Origin: Pectobacterium punjabense
Lineage (GTDB): Bacteria > Pseudomonadota > Gammaproteobacteria > Enterobacterales > Enterobacteriaceae
Assembly: GCF_012427845.1 (NCBI RefSeq)
Contig: NZ_CP038498.1
Span: 186,001 to 250,000 of the forward strand
Length of the DNA stretch: 64,000 bases
Reading direction: 5' to 3'
This document shows, one piece after another, positions 22,891 through 31,507 of the stretch. A model generated the notes under the pieces. That model searched no databases. It was not told where the DNA came from and saw only the letters and a list, made by a program, of their open reading frames with translations. The translations under genes were made by a program, and so were the position numbers. Every line of letters begins with the position of its first letter. The stretch's first letter is position 1.

Positions 22891-23887
22891 CATCAAACCT
22901 GCCAAAAAAGTGCGCCTAACGTTTACCAAGGGCGTGCCGCAGCTTCTGGCGCTGGTCGCTATTTTGTTGATTGACAGCATGGTCGCGCCAAACTTCTTCT
23001 CCCTCCACATTCAGGATGGGCGCTTGTTCGGTAGCCTTATCGACATTCTTAACCGCGGGGCACCCGTTGCGCTGCTGGCATTAGGCATGACGCTGGTGAT
23101 TGCCACTGGCGGTATCGACTTATCGGTTGGCGCAGTCATGGCGATTGCGGGAGCGACAGCCGCAACGCTGACGGCTGCTGGTCATCCACTCCCTTCCGTA
23201 TTACTGGCCGCGTTATTGGTTGGCGCACTATGTGGGCTATGGAATGGTTTTTTGGTCGCGGTATTACAGATTCAGCCGATTGTAGCGACCTTAATGCTGA
23301 TGGTCGCTGGTCGAGGTATTGCTCAACTGATTACCGAAGGCCAGATTATTACATTTGATAATGCAGGATTGGCTAAGTTGGGCAGTGGGACGCTGTTCTA
23401 TCTACCGATGCCAGTGATGATTGCCTGCGTGGTGTTGTTAGCGCTGTGGGCTCTGACGCGTAAAACGGCGCTTGGGCTATTTATCGAATCCGTCGGTATT
23501 AATCTACGCTCCGCTCGCAATGCCGGTGTGAGTACGAAGCTGGTATTAGTCGCGGCTTATGTCATCTGCGGTGTATGCGCCGCCGTGGCAGGCGTTATCG
23601 TAACGGCAGATATCCGCGGTGCGGATGCGAATAACGCGGGCCTCTGGCTGGAATTAGATGCGATTCTGGCTGTGGTGATCGGGGGCGGCTCCCTACTCGG
23701 AGGGCGTTTTAATTTACTGCTCTCTGTTGTCGGTGCTTTGATTATCCAAAGTATGAATACCGGAATTCTGCTATCGGGCTATCGGCCGGAATTTAATCTG
23801 GTTTTGAAGGCGCTCGTCGTTCTACTGGTTTTGGTCATGCAATCTCCGCGCATTTCTTTGCATCAACTGTTTAGGAGGAAAACATAA
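22877..23887 (+). CDS. ytfT: galactofuranose-type ABC transporter permease YtfT
   Basis: 336-residue inner-membrane permease of the BPD_transp_2 (RbsC-like) family with eight or more hydrophobic segments. The family blocks GMTLVIATGGIDLSVGAV (about 72-89) and LDAILAVVIGGGSLLGGRF (about 256-274) match E. coli YtfT closely. The start lies inside the end of ytfR, and the last base of its stop (TAATG) is the first of the yjfF ATG, so translation is coupled through the operon. Confidence 0.93.
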   Translation: MTDNNIKPAKKVRLTFTKGVPQLLALVAILLIDSMVAPNFFSLHIQDGRLFGSLIDILNRGAPVALLALGMTLVIATGGIDLSVGAVMAIAGATAATLTAAGHPLPSVLLAALLVGALCGLWNGFLVAVLQIQPIVATLMLMVAGRGIAQLITEGQIITFDNAGLAKLGSGTLFYLPMPVMIACVVLLALWALTRKTALGLFIESVGINLRSARNAGVSTKLVLVAAYVICGVCAAVAGVIVTADIRGADANNAGLWLELDAILAVVIGGGSLLGGRFNLLLSVVGALIIQSMNTGILLSGYRPEFNLVLKALVVLLVLVMQSPRISLHQLFRRKT

Positions 23888-24849
23888 TGTTGAAACGCCA
23901 CTTCCCCCTGTTGATGACGATTCTGGTATTTATTGCGGGCTATTTATTCTGTCTCAGCCAGTTTCCCGGCTTTGCTTCGACGCGAGTTTTCTTTGATTTA
24001 CTGACAGATAACGCTTTTTTAGGGATCGTGGCGGTTGGGATGACGTTTGTTATTCTGTCTGGCGGGATCGATCTCTCTGTAGGATCGGTTATTGCATTTA
24101 CCGGTGTGTTACTGGCCAAATTGATCGGTGTGTATGGTATTGATCCTTTCTTTGCGTTCGCAATTGCGCTGGTGATGGGAGCGATGTTTGGCGGATTGAT
24201 GGGATGGATTATCGATACGCTGAAATTGCCTGCATTTATTATCACGCTGGCCGGTATGTTCTTTGTCCGGGGTATGAGCTTTATCGTTTCACAGGAATCG
24301 ATTCCCATCGAGCATCCTGTCTACAGCCAACTGGCGGGTTTAGCATGGCGCATGCCCGATGGAGGGCGTTTTACCTTTCTGGCGCTGGTTATGCTGATTG
24401 TGGTGCTGATTGGGATTGTGATGGCGCATCGTACCCGTTTCGGTAACCGTGTTTATGCGATTGGCGGTAACAGCTATTCTGCAGAGCTGATGGGTGTGCC
24501 CGTTAGGCGGACGACGATTCATATATACATGCTTTCCAGTACGTTAGCGGTGCTGTCAGGCATTGTTTTTTCGCTCTACACCTCTGCGGGCTATGCTCTG
24601 GCGGCAAGTGGCGTGGAGTTGGACGCCATCGCTGCTGTTGTGATCGGCGGTACGCTACTGACCGGTGGCGTTGGAACGGTATTGGGAACGCTGTTTGGCG
24701 TACTGATTCAGGGCCTGATTCAAACGTATATCACATTTGATGGCTCCTTAAGCTCATGGTGGACAAAAATCGTCATCGGCTTCCTGCTGTTTGCTTTCAT
24801 TGGGTTACAGAAAGCGTTAAGCACCTTCTGGTTAGCCAGACGTGCTTAA
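23887..24849 (+). CDS. yjfF: galactofuranose-type ABC transporter permease YjfF
   Basis: 320-residue second permease, again of the RbsC-like family, with GMTFVILSGGIDLSVGSVIAF (about residues 51-71) and DAIAAVVIGGTLLTGGVGT (about 247-265). It forms the channel with YtfT. It is the last gene of the importer and ends 21 bases from the end of convergent hdfR; no clear terminator is visible in that gap. In E. coli these four genes lie elsewhere, not beside the rRNA operon and hdfR. Confidence 0.93.
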   Translation: MLKRHFPLLMTILVFIAGYLFCLSQFPGFASTRVFFDLLTDNAFLGIVAVGMTFVILSGGIDLSVGSVIAFTGVLLAKLIGVYGIDPFFAFAIALVMGAMFGGLMGWIIDTLKLPAFIITLAGMFFVRGMSFIVSQESIPIEHPVYSQLAGLAWRMPDGGRFTFLALVMLIVVLIGIVMAHRTRFGNRVYAIGGNSYSAELMGVPVRRTTIHIYMLSSTLAVLSGIVFSLYTSAGYALAASGVELDAIAAVVIGGTLLTGGVGTVLGTLFGVLIQGLIQTYITFDGSLSSWWTKIVIGFLLFAFIGLQKALSTFWLARRA

Positions 24850-24870
24850 GTTAGTTGTGAGCAAAATAGG

Positions 24871-25698
24871 TCATGGATTAATCACAATAGGTGTTTTCAG
24901 TAACTGACGAATCATCGTCTGCTGATCGCTGTTTTGTAACCAAACGGCATAAAATGGGCGCACGACGGGCTGGTTGTCGCCGACTATCCTCAGATTGGTG
25001 TACGTTTGTAACCAATGGCTAGGTAAAAACGCGCAACCACCGGTTATCTCAAGCAACTGGCGGGTTAAATGGGCTGATGTTGTTGTCAGGACGGGGAGCT
25101 GCTCGCTGGCCAACAGGCGAGTCTCTTGCTGATGAAAATCGGCTCCCCATTCAAGTTTTATATAGGGTAGTTCCTGTCCGGGTGGGTGCGCTTCTGCTGC
25201 AAACAGCGAAAGGGAAAAATTGCCCAGTAGCTGGCTCGCCAATTCTTCCATTTTGGGTGGTTCAGTCGTAATCAACAGATCCAACTGGCGTTCATGGAGC
25301 TGTTTTACCAGCGAGTGGCGCAAGGCAATTCGCGCTTCTAACTGGAGCAGTGGGCGCTGTTGGTAGAGTGATTGTAGCCACGGTGTTAGATACACTTCCC
25401 ATAATGAGGCAGTTGCCCCTATCGAGAGCAGACTGTGTTGCTGCGAACGTGCGACCTCTTTTTTGGCTATCTGCCAGGTACCGATAAGGCTTTCCGCATA
25501 GGGTAGAAGCCGTTCGCCGGCGGGGGTCAGACGTATATTGTTCCGATGGCGCGTGAACAGATTGGCACCAAGCTGTGTCTCTAACTGGCGAATCCGAAAA
25601 CTCACCGCTGACTGCGTCAGATACAGGGATTCGGCAGCACGGCCAAAGTGTCTTGTCCTGCTGACTTCCAGAAAGGTTTTTAGTAATTCGGTGTCCAC
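24871..25698 (-). CDS. hdfR: LysR-family regulator HdfR
   Basis: 275 residues (E. coli 279). The N-terminal winged helix is almost identical to E. coli HdfR ([20 protein letters not shown]), and the effector domain is diverged but alignable ([16 protein letters not shown]). In E. coli HdfR represses flhDC and activates gltBD. I chose GTG at 25698 because GGAG stands six bases upstream and it yields VDTELLK; ATG at 25704 would directly abut the ribosome site, and longer starts to 25758 are not conserved. It diverges from maoP, as in E. coli. Confidence 0.92.
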   Translation of the reverse strand: MDTELLKTFLEVSRTRHFGRAAESLYLTQSAVSFRIRQLETQLGANLFTRHRNNIRLTPAGERLLPYAESLIGTWQIAKKEVARSQQHSLLSIGATASLWEVYLTPWLQSLYQQRPLLQLEARIALRHSLVKQLHERQLDLLITTEPPKMEELASQLLGNFSLSLFAAEAHPPGQELPYIKLEWGADFHQQETRLLASEQLPVLTTTSAHLTRQLLEITGGCAFLPSHWLQTYTNLRIVGDNQPVVRPFYAVWLQNSDQQTMIRQLLKTPIVINP

Positions 25699-25818
25699 GC
25701 CCATCTCCAAAAAAATTTTGTCGTAATGATTTAAATGTTTTGTTTTACACAATGTCAAGCCTATCTAATACTCCGCGCCATAAACAACACGACCATAGAA
25801 GAATTAGGAGCGTGTAAG

Positions 25819-26157
25819 ATGGCAGAAAGCTTCTCTACCACTCATCGTTTTTTTGATAACAAGTTCTACCCGCGTGGTTTTTCCCGACATGGCGACTTTA
25901 CGATTAAAGAAGCACAACTGTTGGAACGCCACGGTTACGCGTTTAACGAACTGGATTTGGGTAAACGTGAACCAGTGACTGAAGAAGAAACATCGTTTGT
26001 TGCAATGTGTCGCGGCGAACGTAAAGCGGAAACAGAACTGGAAAAAATCTGGTCCAAATACCTGGAACGTGTCCGCCGTCCTAAACGCTTCCATACGTTG
26101 TCTGGTGGTAAGCCGCAAATGGATGCAGTGGAAGAATACACTGAAAGCGATGATTAA
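25819..26157 (+). CDS. maoP: macrodomain Ori organisation protein MaoP (YifE)
   Basis: 112 residues, the same length as E. coli MaoP/YifE and nearly identical from residue 18 on ([20 protein letters not shown]). MaoP acts with the 17-bp maoS site near its own gene to constrain the Ori region of the chromosome. The ATG at 25819 follows TAGGAG at eight-base spacing; an in-frame start at 25735 would overlap hdfR and is not conserved. Any maoS equivalent should lie in the divergent hdfR-maoP interval, but I cannot point to it with confidence. A strong terminator follows. Confidence 0.94.
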   Translation: MAESFSTTHRFFDNKFYPRGFSRHGDFTIKEAQLLERHGYAFNELDLGKREPVTEEETSFVAMCRGERKAETELEKIWSKYLERVRRPKRFHTLSGGKPQMDAVEEYTESDD

Positions 26158-26163
26158 TTAAGA

Positions 26164-26189
26164 ATGGGGCATTAGCCCCATTTCTTTTT
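26164..26189 (+). terminator. maoP intrinsic terminator
   Basis: Stem ATGGGGC / GCCCCAT with an ATTA loop and TTCTTTTT tail, six bases after the maoP stop; comM converges from the other side. Confidence 0.88.
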
Positions 26190-26214
26190 GGGGCAAATAA
26201 TGACCGAATTTCCG

Positions 26215-27741
26215 CTATTCAAGGCTTTTATGGAGCTGTATAAGTAACCGATCCATGCAACGGTAGCTCAGCGCTTCGGCAAGATGCTTTCTCTCAATGT
26301 TGTCCCGATCGCCAAGGTCAGCGATCGTGCGCGCGACTTTCAATATCCTGTGCCAGGCGCGTACGGATAAGCCAAGTTTGTTCATCACTTCTTCCAGATA
26401 AGCCGCATCAGGTGGCGCTAACGTACAGTGCTTTTCTATTTCGCGCGAAGTTAGTAGTGCGTTGATTTTATTTGCCCGCTTCAGCTGTATCTGTCGTGCG
26501 ATCAGTACGCGTTCGCGAATCGTCGCGCTAGTTTCCCCTTGATAGTGTTGCTGAGATAAAACGCCAGGTGGCAGTAAAGGAACCTCGATCGAAAGGTCAA
26601 AGCGATCTAAGAAGGGACCGGAGAGTTTACTGAGATAGCGCAGTATCTGTTGGGCCGGTAATCGGTTATGAATGCCTTGGTAATGCCCTGACGGGCTGGG
26701 ATTCATTGCGGCGACAAGCTGAACGCGTGCCGGGTAGCACACCTTGGCTCGGGTACGGGAAATGATAATTTCACCCGATTCCAGAGGTTCTCGCAGCGAG
26801 TCTAAGACGCGTCGCTCAAACTCTGGTAATTCATCCAAAAATAGCACACCGTTGTGGGCGAGTGAGATTTCTCCGGGTTTGGGCAGCGAGCCTCCGCCTA
26901 CGAGTGCCGCCATAGAAGAACTATGGTGAGGTGATCTGAAGGGTCTGGCCCGCCAGCGCGTCATGGTGGCATCAATGTTAACCAGGCTGTTGATAGCGGC
27001 GCTTTCTAACGCTTCTTCATCGCTCAATGGAGGCATCAGATTGCCTAGCCGACTCGCCAGCATCGTTTTCCCTGTTCCCGGCGGCCCTAGCAATAGCAGG
27101 TTGTGGCCACCTGCCGCCGCGATTTCCAACGCGCGTTTAGCTTGCTCCTGACCGATAATATCCTTTAGGTCTAGCGTATCTTCCCCTGTCTGTGCAAAGG
27201 ACGTGATCGTGGAACAGCTGAGCAATTCCTCTTCTCCACTGAGAAAAGCACATACCTCTAGCAGATGACCCGCCATCAGCGCTTCACCCTGAGGTATCAG
27301 TGTCATTTCCCGTTTATTGTCATCTGGCAGGATAAGCTGACGGCCTGATTTTATGGCTTCCAAGGCAGCGGGAATCGCGCCATTAACGCCACGTAACGTG
27401 CCAGACAGGCCGAGCTCGCCGAGAAACTCATAGCGGCCTAGCTTTTCACCATCGATTTGTTCTGATGCCGCTAGAATCGCCAGAGCAATGGGTAGATCGT
27501 AGCGTCCCCCCTCTTTTGGCAGGTCTGCGGGAGCGAGATTGACCGTGATACGTTTTGCTGGAAATGTAAATCCGCAATTAATGAGTGCGCTGCGCACGCG
27601 ATCGCGCGCTTCCTTCACGGTGGTTTCTGGTAGGCCTACCAGCGTTAAAGCGGGTAACCCGCTGCTGATGTGAACTTCGATGTAAACGCCCGGAGCTTGT
27701 ACACCAATCATTGCCCGAGTATAGGTAACTGCCAATGACAT
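26215..27741 (-). CDS. comM: ComM/YifB family AAA+ ATPase (Mg-chelatase-like)
   Basis: 508 residues. An N-terminal Lon-protease-like fold without the protease serine-lysine context (about 1-170) is followed by a Mg-chelatase AAA+ module with Walker A GPPGTGKT (219-226), Walker B VLFLDELPEF and a C-terminal lid domain (SVRAWHRILKVARTIADL). E. coli YifB is 506 aa; its homologue ComM is a branch-migration helicase used in natural transformation in Haemophilus and Vibrio. Location between maoP and ilvL is as in E. coli. The start is the ATG at 27741 (MSLAVTYTRAM), the universal family start. Confidence 0.93.
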   Translation of the reverse strand: MSLAVTYTRAMIGVQAPGVYIEVHISSGLPALTLVGLPETTVKEARDRVRSALINCGFTFPAKRITVNLAPADLPKEGGRYDLPIALAILAASEQIDGEKLGRYEFLGELGLSGTLRGVNGAIPAALEAIKSGRQLILPDDNKREMTLIPQGEALMAGHLLEVCAFLSGEEELLSCSTITSFAQTGEDTLDLKDIIGQEQAKRALEIAAAGGHNLLLLGPPGTGKTMLASRLGNLMPPLSDEEALESAAINSLVNIDATMTRWRARPFRSPHHSSSMAALVGGGSLPKPGEISLAHNGVLFLDELPEFERRVLDSLREPLESGEIIISRTRAKVCYPARVQLVAAMNPSPSGHYQGIHNRLPAQQILRYLSKLSGPFLDRFDLSIEVPLLPPGVLSQQHYQGETSATIRERVLIARQIQLKRANKINALLTSREIEKHCTLAPPDAAYLEEVMNKLGLSVRAWHRILKVARTIADLGDRDNIERKHLAEALSYRCMDRLLIQLHKSLE

Positions 27742-28146
27742 GCTATTTCCCCTTTGATGATGGCTTGCATCATCTGCTGCAAGGGGGAAAAAGTAGAGAC
27801 CGTTATCGCTAGCCTGCGCGGCGGCGTCATAAAATAATCTTCTGTTTCAGCAATGGATAAAATTTGTGCGTACTGCGCCGCATTTATTTGGGGAAACGGT
27901 GCTCTTAGCATTATCTGGCGATCGGCAACGCATGTTTTCATTACTCTGTTTTCTGCTGCCAGCTCATTTTTACGCCAATAGACGAAAATAATTTCGCATG
28001 CTTCTACCTTATGATTACGTTGTGTTTTTTTCCGTATCATAGGTAATGCTTACTAGTGGCAATGAAAAAAAATTGTTGTCATGGCATGTCTTACTGTGAT
28101 AACTCTGTAGGCATTCGTTCGACAGAAGATTAATGAACAACCTATT
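27742..28146. other. comM-ilvL intergenic region with ilv promoter
   Basis: About 400 bases between divergent comM and the ilv leader. A plausible promoter for ilv is TTGTCA (28076-28081), a 16-base spacer and GATAAC (28098-28103), starting near 28110. An antisense-strand frame of 110 codons (27708-28040) is present but has no recognisable domain and overlaps the comM start, so I do not call it. Confidence 0.45.
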
Positions 28147-28245
28147 ATGAAAGCCCTATCTCTAGTGATTAGCCTAGTCGTGATTAGCGTGGTGGTGATT
28201 ATTATCCCACCGTGCGGGGCTGCACTTGGACGAAGAATGGCTTAG
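28147..28245 (+). CDS. ilvL: ilvGMEDA operon leader peptide
   Basis: 32 residues beginning MKALSLVISLVVISVVVIII, closely matching the E. coli IlvL peptide (32 aa) with its runs of Leu, Val and Ile control codons and the ending PPCGAALG. Ribosome stalling when charged Leu, Val or Ile tRNA is short prevents formation of the downstream attenuator hairpin. Confidence 0.95.
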   Translation: MKALSLVISLVVISVVVIIIPPCGAALGRRMA

Positions 28246-28266
28246 AAATCAAGGCCTGATTCAAGA

Positions 28267-28298
28267 AAACCCCCGCACCGAAAGGTCGGGGGTTTTTT
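28267..28298 (+). terminator. ilv attenuator (transcription terminator)
   Basis: ACCCCCG...CGGGGGT hairpin (about 28269-28292) followed by TTTTTT, 22 bases after the ilvL stop. This is the terminator arm of branched-chain amino-acid attenuation. Confidence 0.92.
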
Positions 28299-28332
28299 GT
28301 TGGGCGCAATCTATAACGAAAAGGAACAGAAA

Positions 28333-28383
28333 ATGAACATTAGCATAAAATTCTGTTATTCCCATAAGATGTCGGGGAAATAA
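28333..28383 (+). CDS. ilvX: small protein IlvX
   Basis: 16 residues, [16 protein letters not shown], beginning 35 bases after the attenuator and ending two bases before the ilvG ATG. Length, position and the pattern M-N-x-S-x-K-F-C-(Y/F)-S match the 16-residue IlvX of E. coli. An AAGGA ribosome site lies at normal spacing. Function is unknown; it may couple translation into ilvG. Confidence 0.8.
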   Translation: MNISIKFCYSHKMSGK

Positions 28384-28385
28384 CT

Positions 28386-30032
28386 ATGAATGGAGCACAG
28401 TGGGTGGTACAAGCGTTGCGAGCGCAGGGAGTGGACACCGTTTTTGGGTATCCGGGTGGCGCAATAATGCCAGTCTATGATGCACTTTATGACGGCGGCG
28501 TAAAACACCTGCTGTGTCGCCATGAGCAAGGCGCGGCAATGGCGGCGATTGGCTATGCCCGTGCGACGGGTAACGTCGGTGTTTGTATAGCGACATCTGG
28601 CCCTGGTGCTACCAACCTGATCACCGGTCTGGCTGATGCGTTGCTGGACTCCGTACCTGTCGTGGCGATCACCGGACAGGTGGGGTCGGCGCTGATTGGC
28701 ACCGACGCTTTTCAGGAAATCGACGTGCTGGGTCTGTCACTGGCCTGTACGAAACACAGTTTTCTGGTTGAGTCTCTCGAATCATTGCCGGAAGTGATGG
28801 CAGAAGCGTTCGCGATTGCCAACAGCGGTCGCCCTGGCCCTGTTCTGGTCGATATTCCTAAAGATATTCAGTTAGCTGTCGGAGATTTCATCCCGAACTT
28901 TGCGCCCGTTGCTAATGATATTGATTTCCCTGAACAAGATATCGCGCAGGCGTACGCGCTGTTAGCGAAAGTGCAAAAACCCGTGCTGTACGTTGGCGGT
29001 GGTGTTGGCATGGCGAATGCGGTTCCGGCGCTGCGCGAATTTCTGAGTGTGACGGATATTCCTTCAGTGTCGACGCTGAAAGGGCTGGGTGCCGTGGATG
29101 CCAATCATCCCTATTATCTCGGTATGATTGGTATGCACGGCACGAAGGCGGCGAACCTGATTGTGCAGGAGTGTGATTTGTTAATCGCGGTCGGGGCCCG
29201 TTTTGATGACCGTGTGACTGGCAAGCTGAATGCCTTCGCGCCTCATGCCAGCGTGATTCACATGGATATCGACCCAGCGGAGCTGAGCAAATTGCGCCAC
29301 GCTAATGTTGCACTGCAAGGCGATCTGAAGGCGATATTACCTGCGCTGCAACAGCCGCTGAACGTCAGTGCGTGGCGTCAGCAGGCCACCATGATGAAGG
29401 CGGAATATCCGTGGCGTTACGATCATCCTGGTCAGGCGATTTATGCCCCCGCGTTGTTGAAAACGATCTCTGAACGCATGGATACGGATACCGTGGTCAC
29501 GACCGATGTAGGTCAGCACCAAATGTGGGCTGCACAGCACATGACGTTCAGCCGTCCTGAGAATTTCATCACTTCCAGCGGTCTCGGTACGATGGGTTTT
29601 GGCGTACCCGCAGCGGTAGGTGCGCAGGTTGCACGCCCGGACGACATGGTTATCTGCATTTCCGGTGACGGTTCTTTCATGATGAACGTTCAGGAACTGG
29701 GCACTATCAAGCGAAAACGACTGCCGTTGAAGATCGTGTTACTGGACAACCAACGGTTAGGCATGGTGCGCCAGTGGCAGCAGTTATTCTTTGATGAACG
29801 CTATAGTGAAACCGATCTCTCCGATAACCCTGATTTCCTGACGCTAGCCAGTGCGTTTGATATTCCCGGCCAGCGCATTACCCGTAAAGATCAAATTGAT
29901 GTCGCGCTGGATGCTCTATTTAACAGCGAAGGACCCTATTTACTGCACGTATCGATCGATGAATACGAAAATGTCTGGCCGCTGGTTCCGCCGGGTGCGG
30001 GTAATGAAACGATGCTCGATAAAACCAAATAA
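28386..30032 (+). CDS. ilvG: acetolactate synthase II, large subunit
   Basis: 548-residue thiamine-diphosphate/FAD enzyme that condenses pyruvate with pyruvate or 2-oxobutyrate, the first common step of Val, Leu and Ile synthesis. It has an N-terminal TPP-pyrimidine domain with catalytic Glu47 ([10 protein letters not shown]), the FAD-binding middle and a C-terminal TPP-diphosphate motif beginning GDGSFMMN. The frame is intact, unlike E. coli K-12 where ilvG is frameshifted, so the valine-resistant isozyme should be made. IlvM is its partner. Confidence 0.96.
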   Translation: MNGAQWVVQALRAQGVDTVFGYPGGAIMPVYDALYDGGVKHLLCRHEQGAAMAAIGYARATGNVGVCIATSGPGATNLITGLADALLDSVPVVAITGQVGSALIGTDAFQEIDVLGLSLACTKHSFLVESLESLPEVMAEAFAIANSGRPGPVLVDIPKDIQLAVGDFIPNFAPVANDIDFPEQDIAQAYALLAKVQKPVLYVGGGVGMANAVPALREFLSVTDIPSVSTLKGLGAVDANHPYYLGMIGMHGTKAANLIVQECDLLIAVGARFDDRVTGKLNAFAPHASVIHMDIDPAELSKLRHANVALQGDLKAILPALQQPLNVSAWRQQATMMKAEYPWRYDHPGQAIYAPALLKTISERMDTDTVVTTDVGQHQMWAAQHMTFSRPENFITSSGLGTMGFGVPAAVGAQVARPDDMVICISGDGSFMMNVQELGTIKRKRLPLKIVLLDNQRLGMVRQWQQLFFDERYSETDLSDNPDFLTLASAFDIPGQRITRKDQIDVALDALFNSEGPYLLHVSIDEYENVWPLVPPGAGNETMLDKTK

Positions 30033-30089
30033 GCTCGACGAAACCAACTAATGGCTGACTTACACAGAATAAGTGCTGGAGACAATAGA

Positions 30090-30350
30090 ATGACACACCA
30101 CCAACTTTCGATTCAGGCGCGTTTTCGTCCCGAGGTTCTGGAGCGTGTATTGCGTGTTACCCGCCATCGCGGTTTTAAAGTTTGCGCGATGAATATGGTG
30201 CAAACCACTAATACCGATCACATTAATATTGAACTGACCGTTGCCAGCCATCGCTCTGTGGATTTATTGTCAACACAACTAAGTAAGCTGTTGGATATTG
30301 CCTGCGTTGACATTCAACCGATGACGACATCACAGCAGATCAGCGCCTAA
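30090..30350 (+). CDS. ilvM: acetolactate synthase II, small regulatory subunit
   Basis: 86-residue ACT-domain subunit that activates IlvG; E. coli IlvM is 87 aa. The conserved core RHRGFKVCAMNM and NIELTVAS...RSVDLL is present. The ATG at 30090 follows a TGGAGA ribosome site and yields MTHHQLSIQARF, aligned with the E. coli start; an in-frame ATG at 30051 would add 13 unconserved residues. Confidence 0.93.
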   Translation: MTHHQLSIQARFRPEVLERVLRVTRHRGFKVCAMNMVQTTNTDHINIELTVASHRSVDLLSTQLSKLLDIACVDIQPMTTSQQISA

Positions 30351-30374
30351 CGCAAAAGAGTAAGGAAAAAAAGA

Positions 30375-31301
30375 ATGACAAAAAAAGCGGACTACATTTG
30401 GTTCAATGGCGAGATGGTTCCTTGGGCTGAAGCAAAAGTACACGTGATGTCGCATGCCCTGCACTATGGCACGTCAGTGTTTGAGGGCGTTCGTTGCTAC
30501 AATTCACATAAGGGGCCGGTAGTTTTCCGTCACCGTGAGCACATGCAGCGCCTGCGTGATTCGGCAAAAATTTACCGCATGCCGGTCGCACAAAGTGTGG
30601 ATGAGTTGATGGAAGCCTGTCGTGAAACGCTGCGCAAAAATAACCTGACCAGCGCGTATATTCGCCCACTGGTGTTTATTGGTGATGTGGGGATGGGCGT
30701 TAACCCACCAGACGGTTATAAAACCGACGTGATTATCGCGGCGTTCCCATGGGGCGCGTATCTGGGTGAAGAGGCGCTGGAGGCGGGTATTGACGCGATG
30801 GTATCGTCCTGGAACCGTGTCGCGGCGAATACCATTCCGACTGCCGCTAAAGCGGGCGGTAACTATCTGTCCTCCTTGCTGGTGGGTAGTGAAGCACGTC
30901 GTCATGGCTATCAGGAAGGGATTGCGCTGGATGTCCACGGCTATGTTTCTGAAGGTGCCGGCGAGAACCTGTTTGAAGTGAAGGACGGTATTATCTTCAC
31001 GCCGCCGTTTACCTCTTCGGCTCTGCCGGGCATTACGCGCGACGCCATCATCAAGTTGGCGAAGGACGCAGGATATGAAGTGCGCGAGCAGGTGCTGTCC
31101 CGTGAGTCACTGTATCTGGCGGATGAAGTGTTTATGTCCGGCACGGCGGCGGAAATTACGCCGGTACGTAGCGTAGACGGCATTCAGGTCGGCATCGGCA
31201 AACGTGGTCCAGTGACCAAAGCCTTGCAGCAGGCATTTTTTGGCCTCTTCACGGGTGAAACCGAAGATAAATGGGGCTGGTTGGACCCGATAAATCAGTA
31301 A
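30375..31301 (+). CDS. ilvE: branched-chain-amino-acid aminotransferase
   Basis: 308-residue fold-type IV PLP enzyme that carries out the last step for Leu, Ile and Val. The cofactor lysine is Lys159 in AAKAGGNYLSS; the phosphate-binding SGTAAEITPV block is at about 255-264. E. coli IlvE is 309 aa with Lys160. It is 24 bases after ilvM in the operon and followed by an ERIC-like repeat before ilvD. Confidence 0.96.
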   Translation: MTKKADYIWFNGEMVPWAEAKVHVMSHALHYGTSVFEGVRCYNSHKGPVVFRHREHMQRLRDSAKIYRMPVAQSVDELMEACRETLRKNNLTSAYIRPLVFIGDVGMGVNPPDGYKTDVIIAAFPWGAYLGEEALEAGIDAMVSSWNRVAANTIPTAAKAGGNYLSSLLVGSEARRHGYQEGIALDVHGYVSEGAGENLFEVKDGIIFTPPFTSSALPGITRDAIIKLAKDAGYEVREQVLSRESLYLADEVFMSGTAAEITPVRSVDGIQVGIGKRGPVTKALQQAFFGLFTGETEDKWGWLDPINQ

Positions 31302-31305
31302 ATTA

Positions 31306-31440
31306 TATACCCTAACGAGTTTGAGCCGCAGGACAAAACGTTAACGTTTTGAACAACGCAGAGCGTTGACCCTTCAGGGCGAAGCTCTGCGATGAGCGAG
31401 TAATGCTAACGTACATGTAGCTTGAAATATAATGGGTATA
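31306..31440. repeat. ERIC-like intergenic repeat between ilvE and ilvD
   Basis: 135 bases bounded by TATACCC and GGGTATA, with the ERIC-like end GTAGCTTGAAATATAATGGG. Positions 31332-31380 are the inverted copy (about 5 mismatches in 49) of 852-900 in the first repeat. The ERIC core around the paired TGACTGGGG/CTCCTGGGG segments is missing, so this is a short derivative. It lies inside the ilv transcript and could act as an RNA hairpin. Confidence 0.75.
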
Positions 31441-31507
31441 GAGACAGACAGTCAGGCGGTGACTCGTTCCGTCATCGCCAAATTCGTAATTTTTGGAGTA
31501 ATAGAGC

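Noticed and set aside
27708..28040. 110-codon minus-strand frame overlapping the comM start
   Set aside because: No recognised domain, no good ribosome site, overlaps the conserved start of comM, and covers the region where ilv control signals lie.
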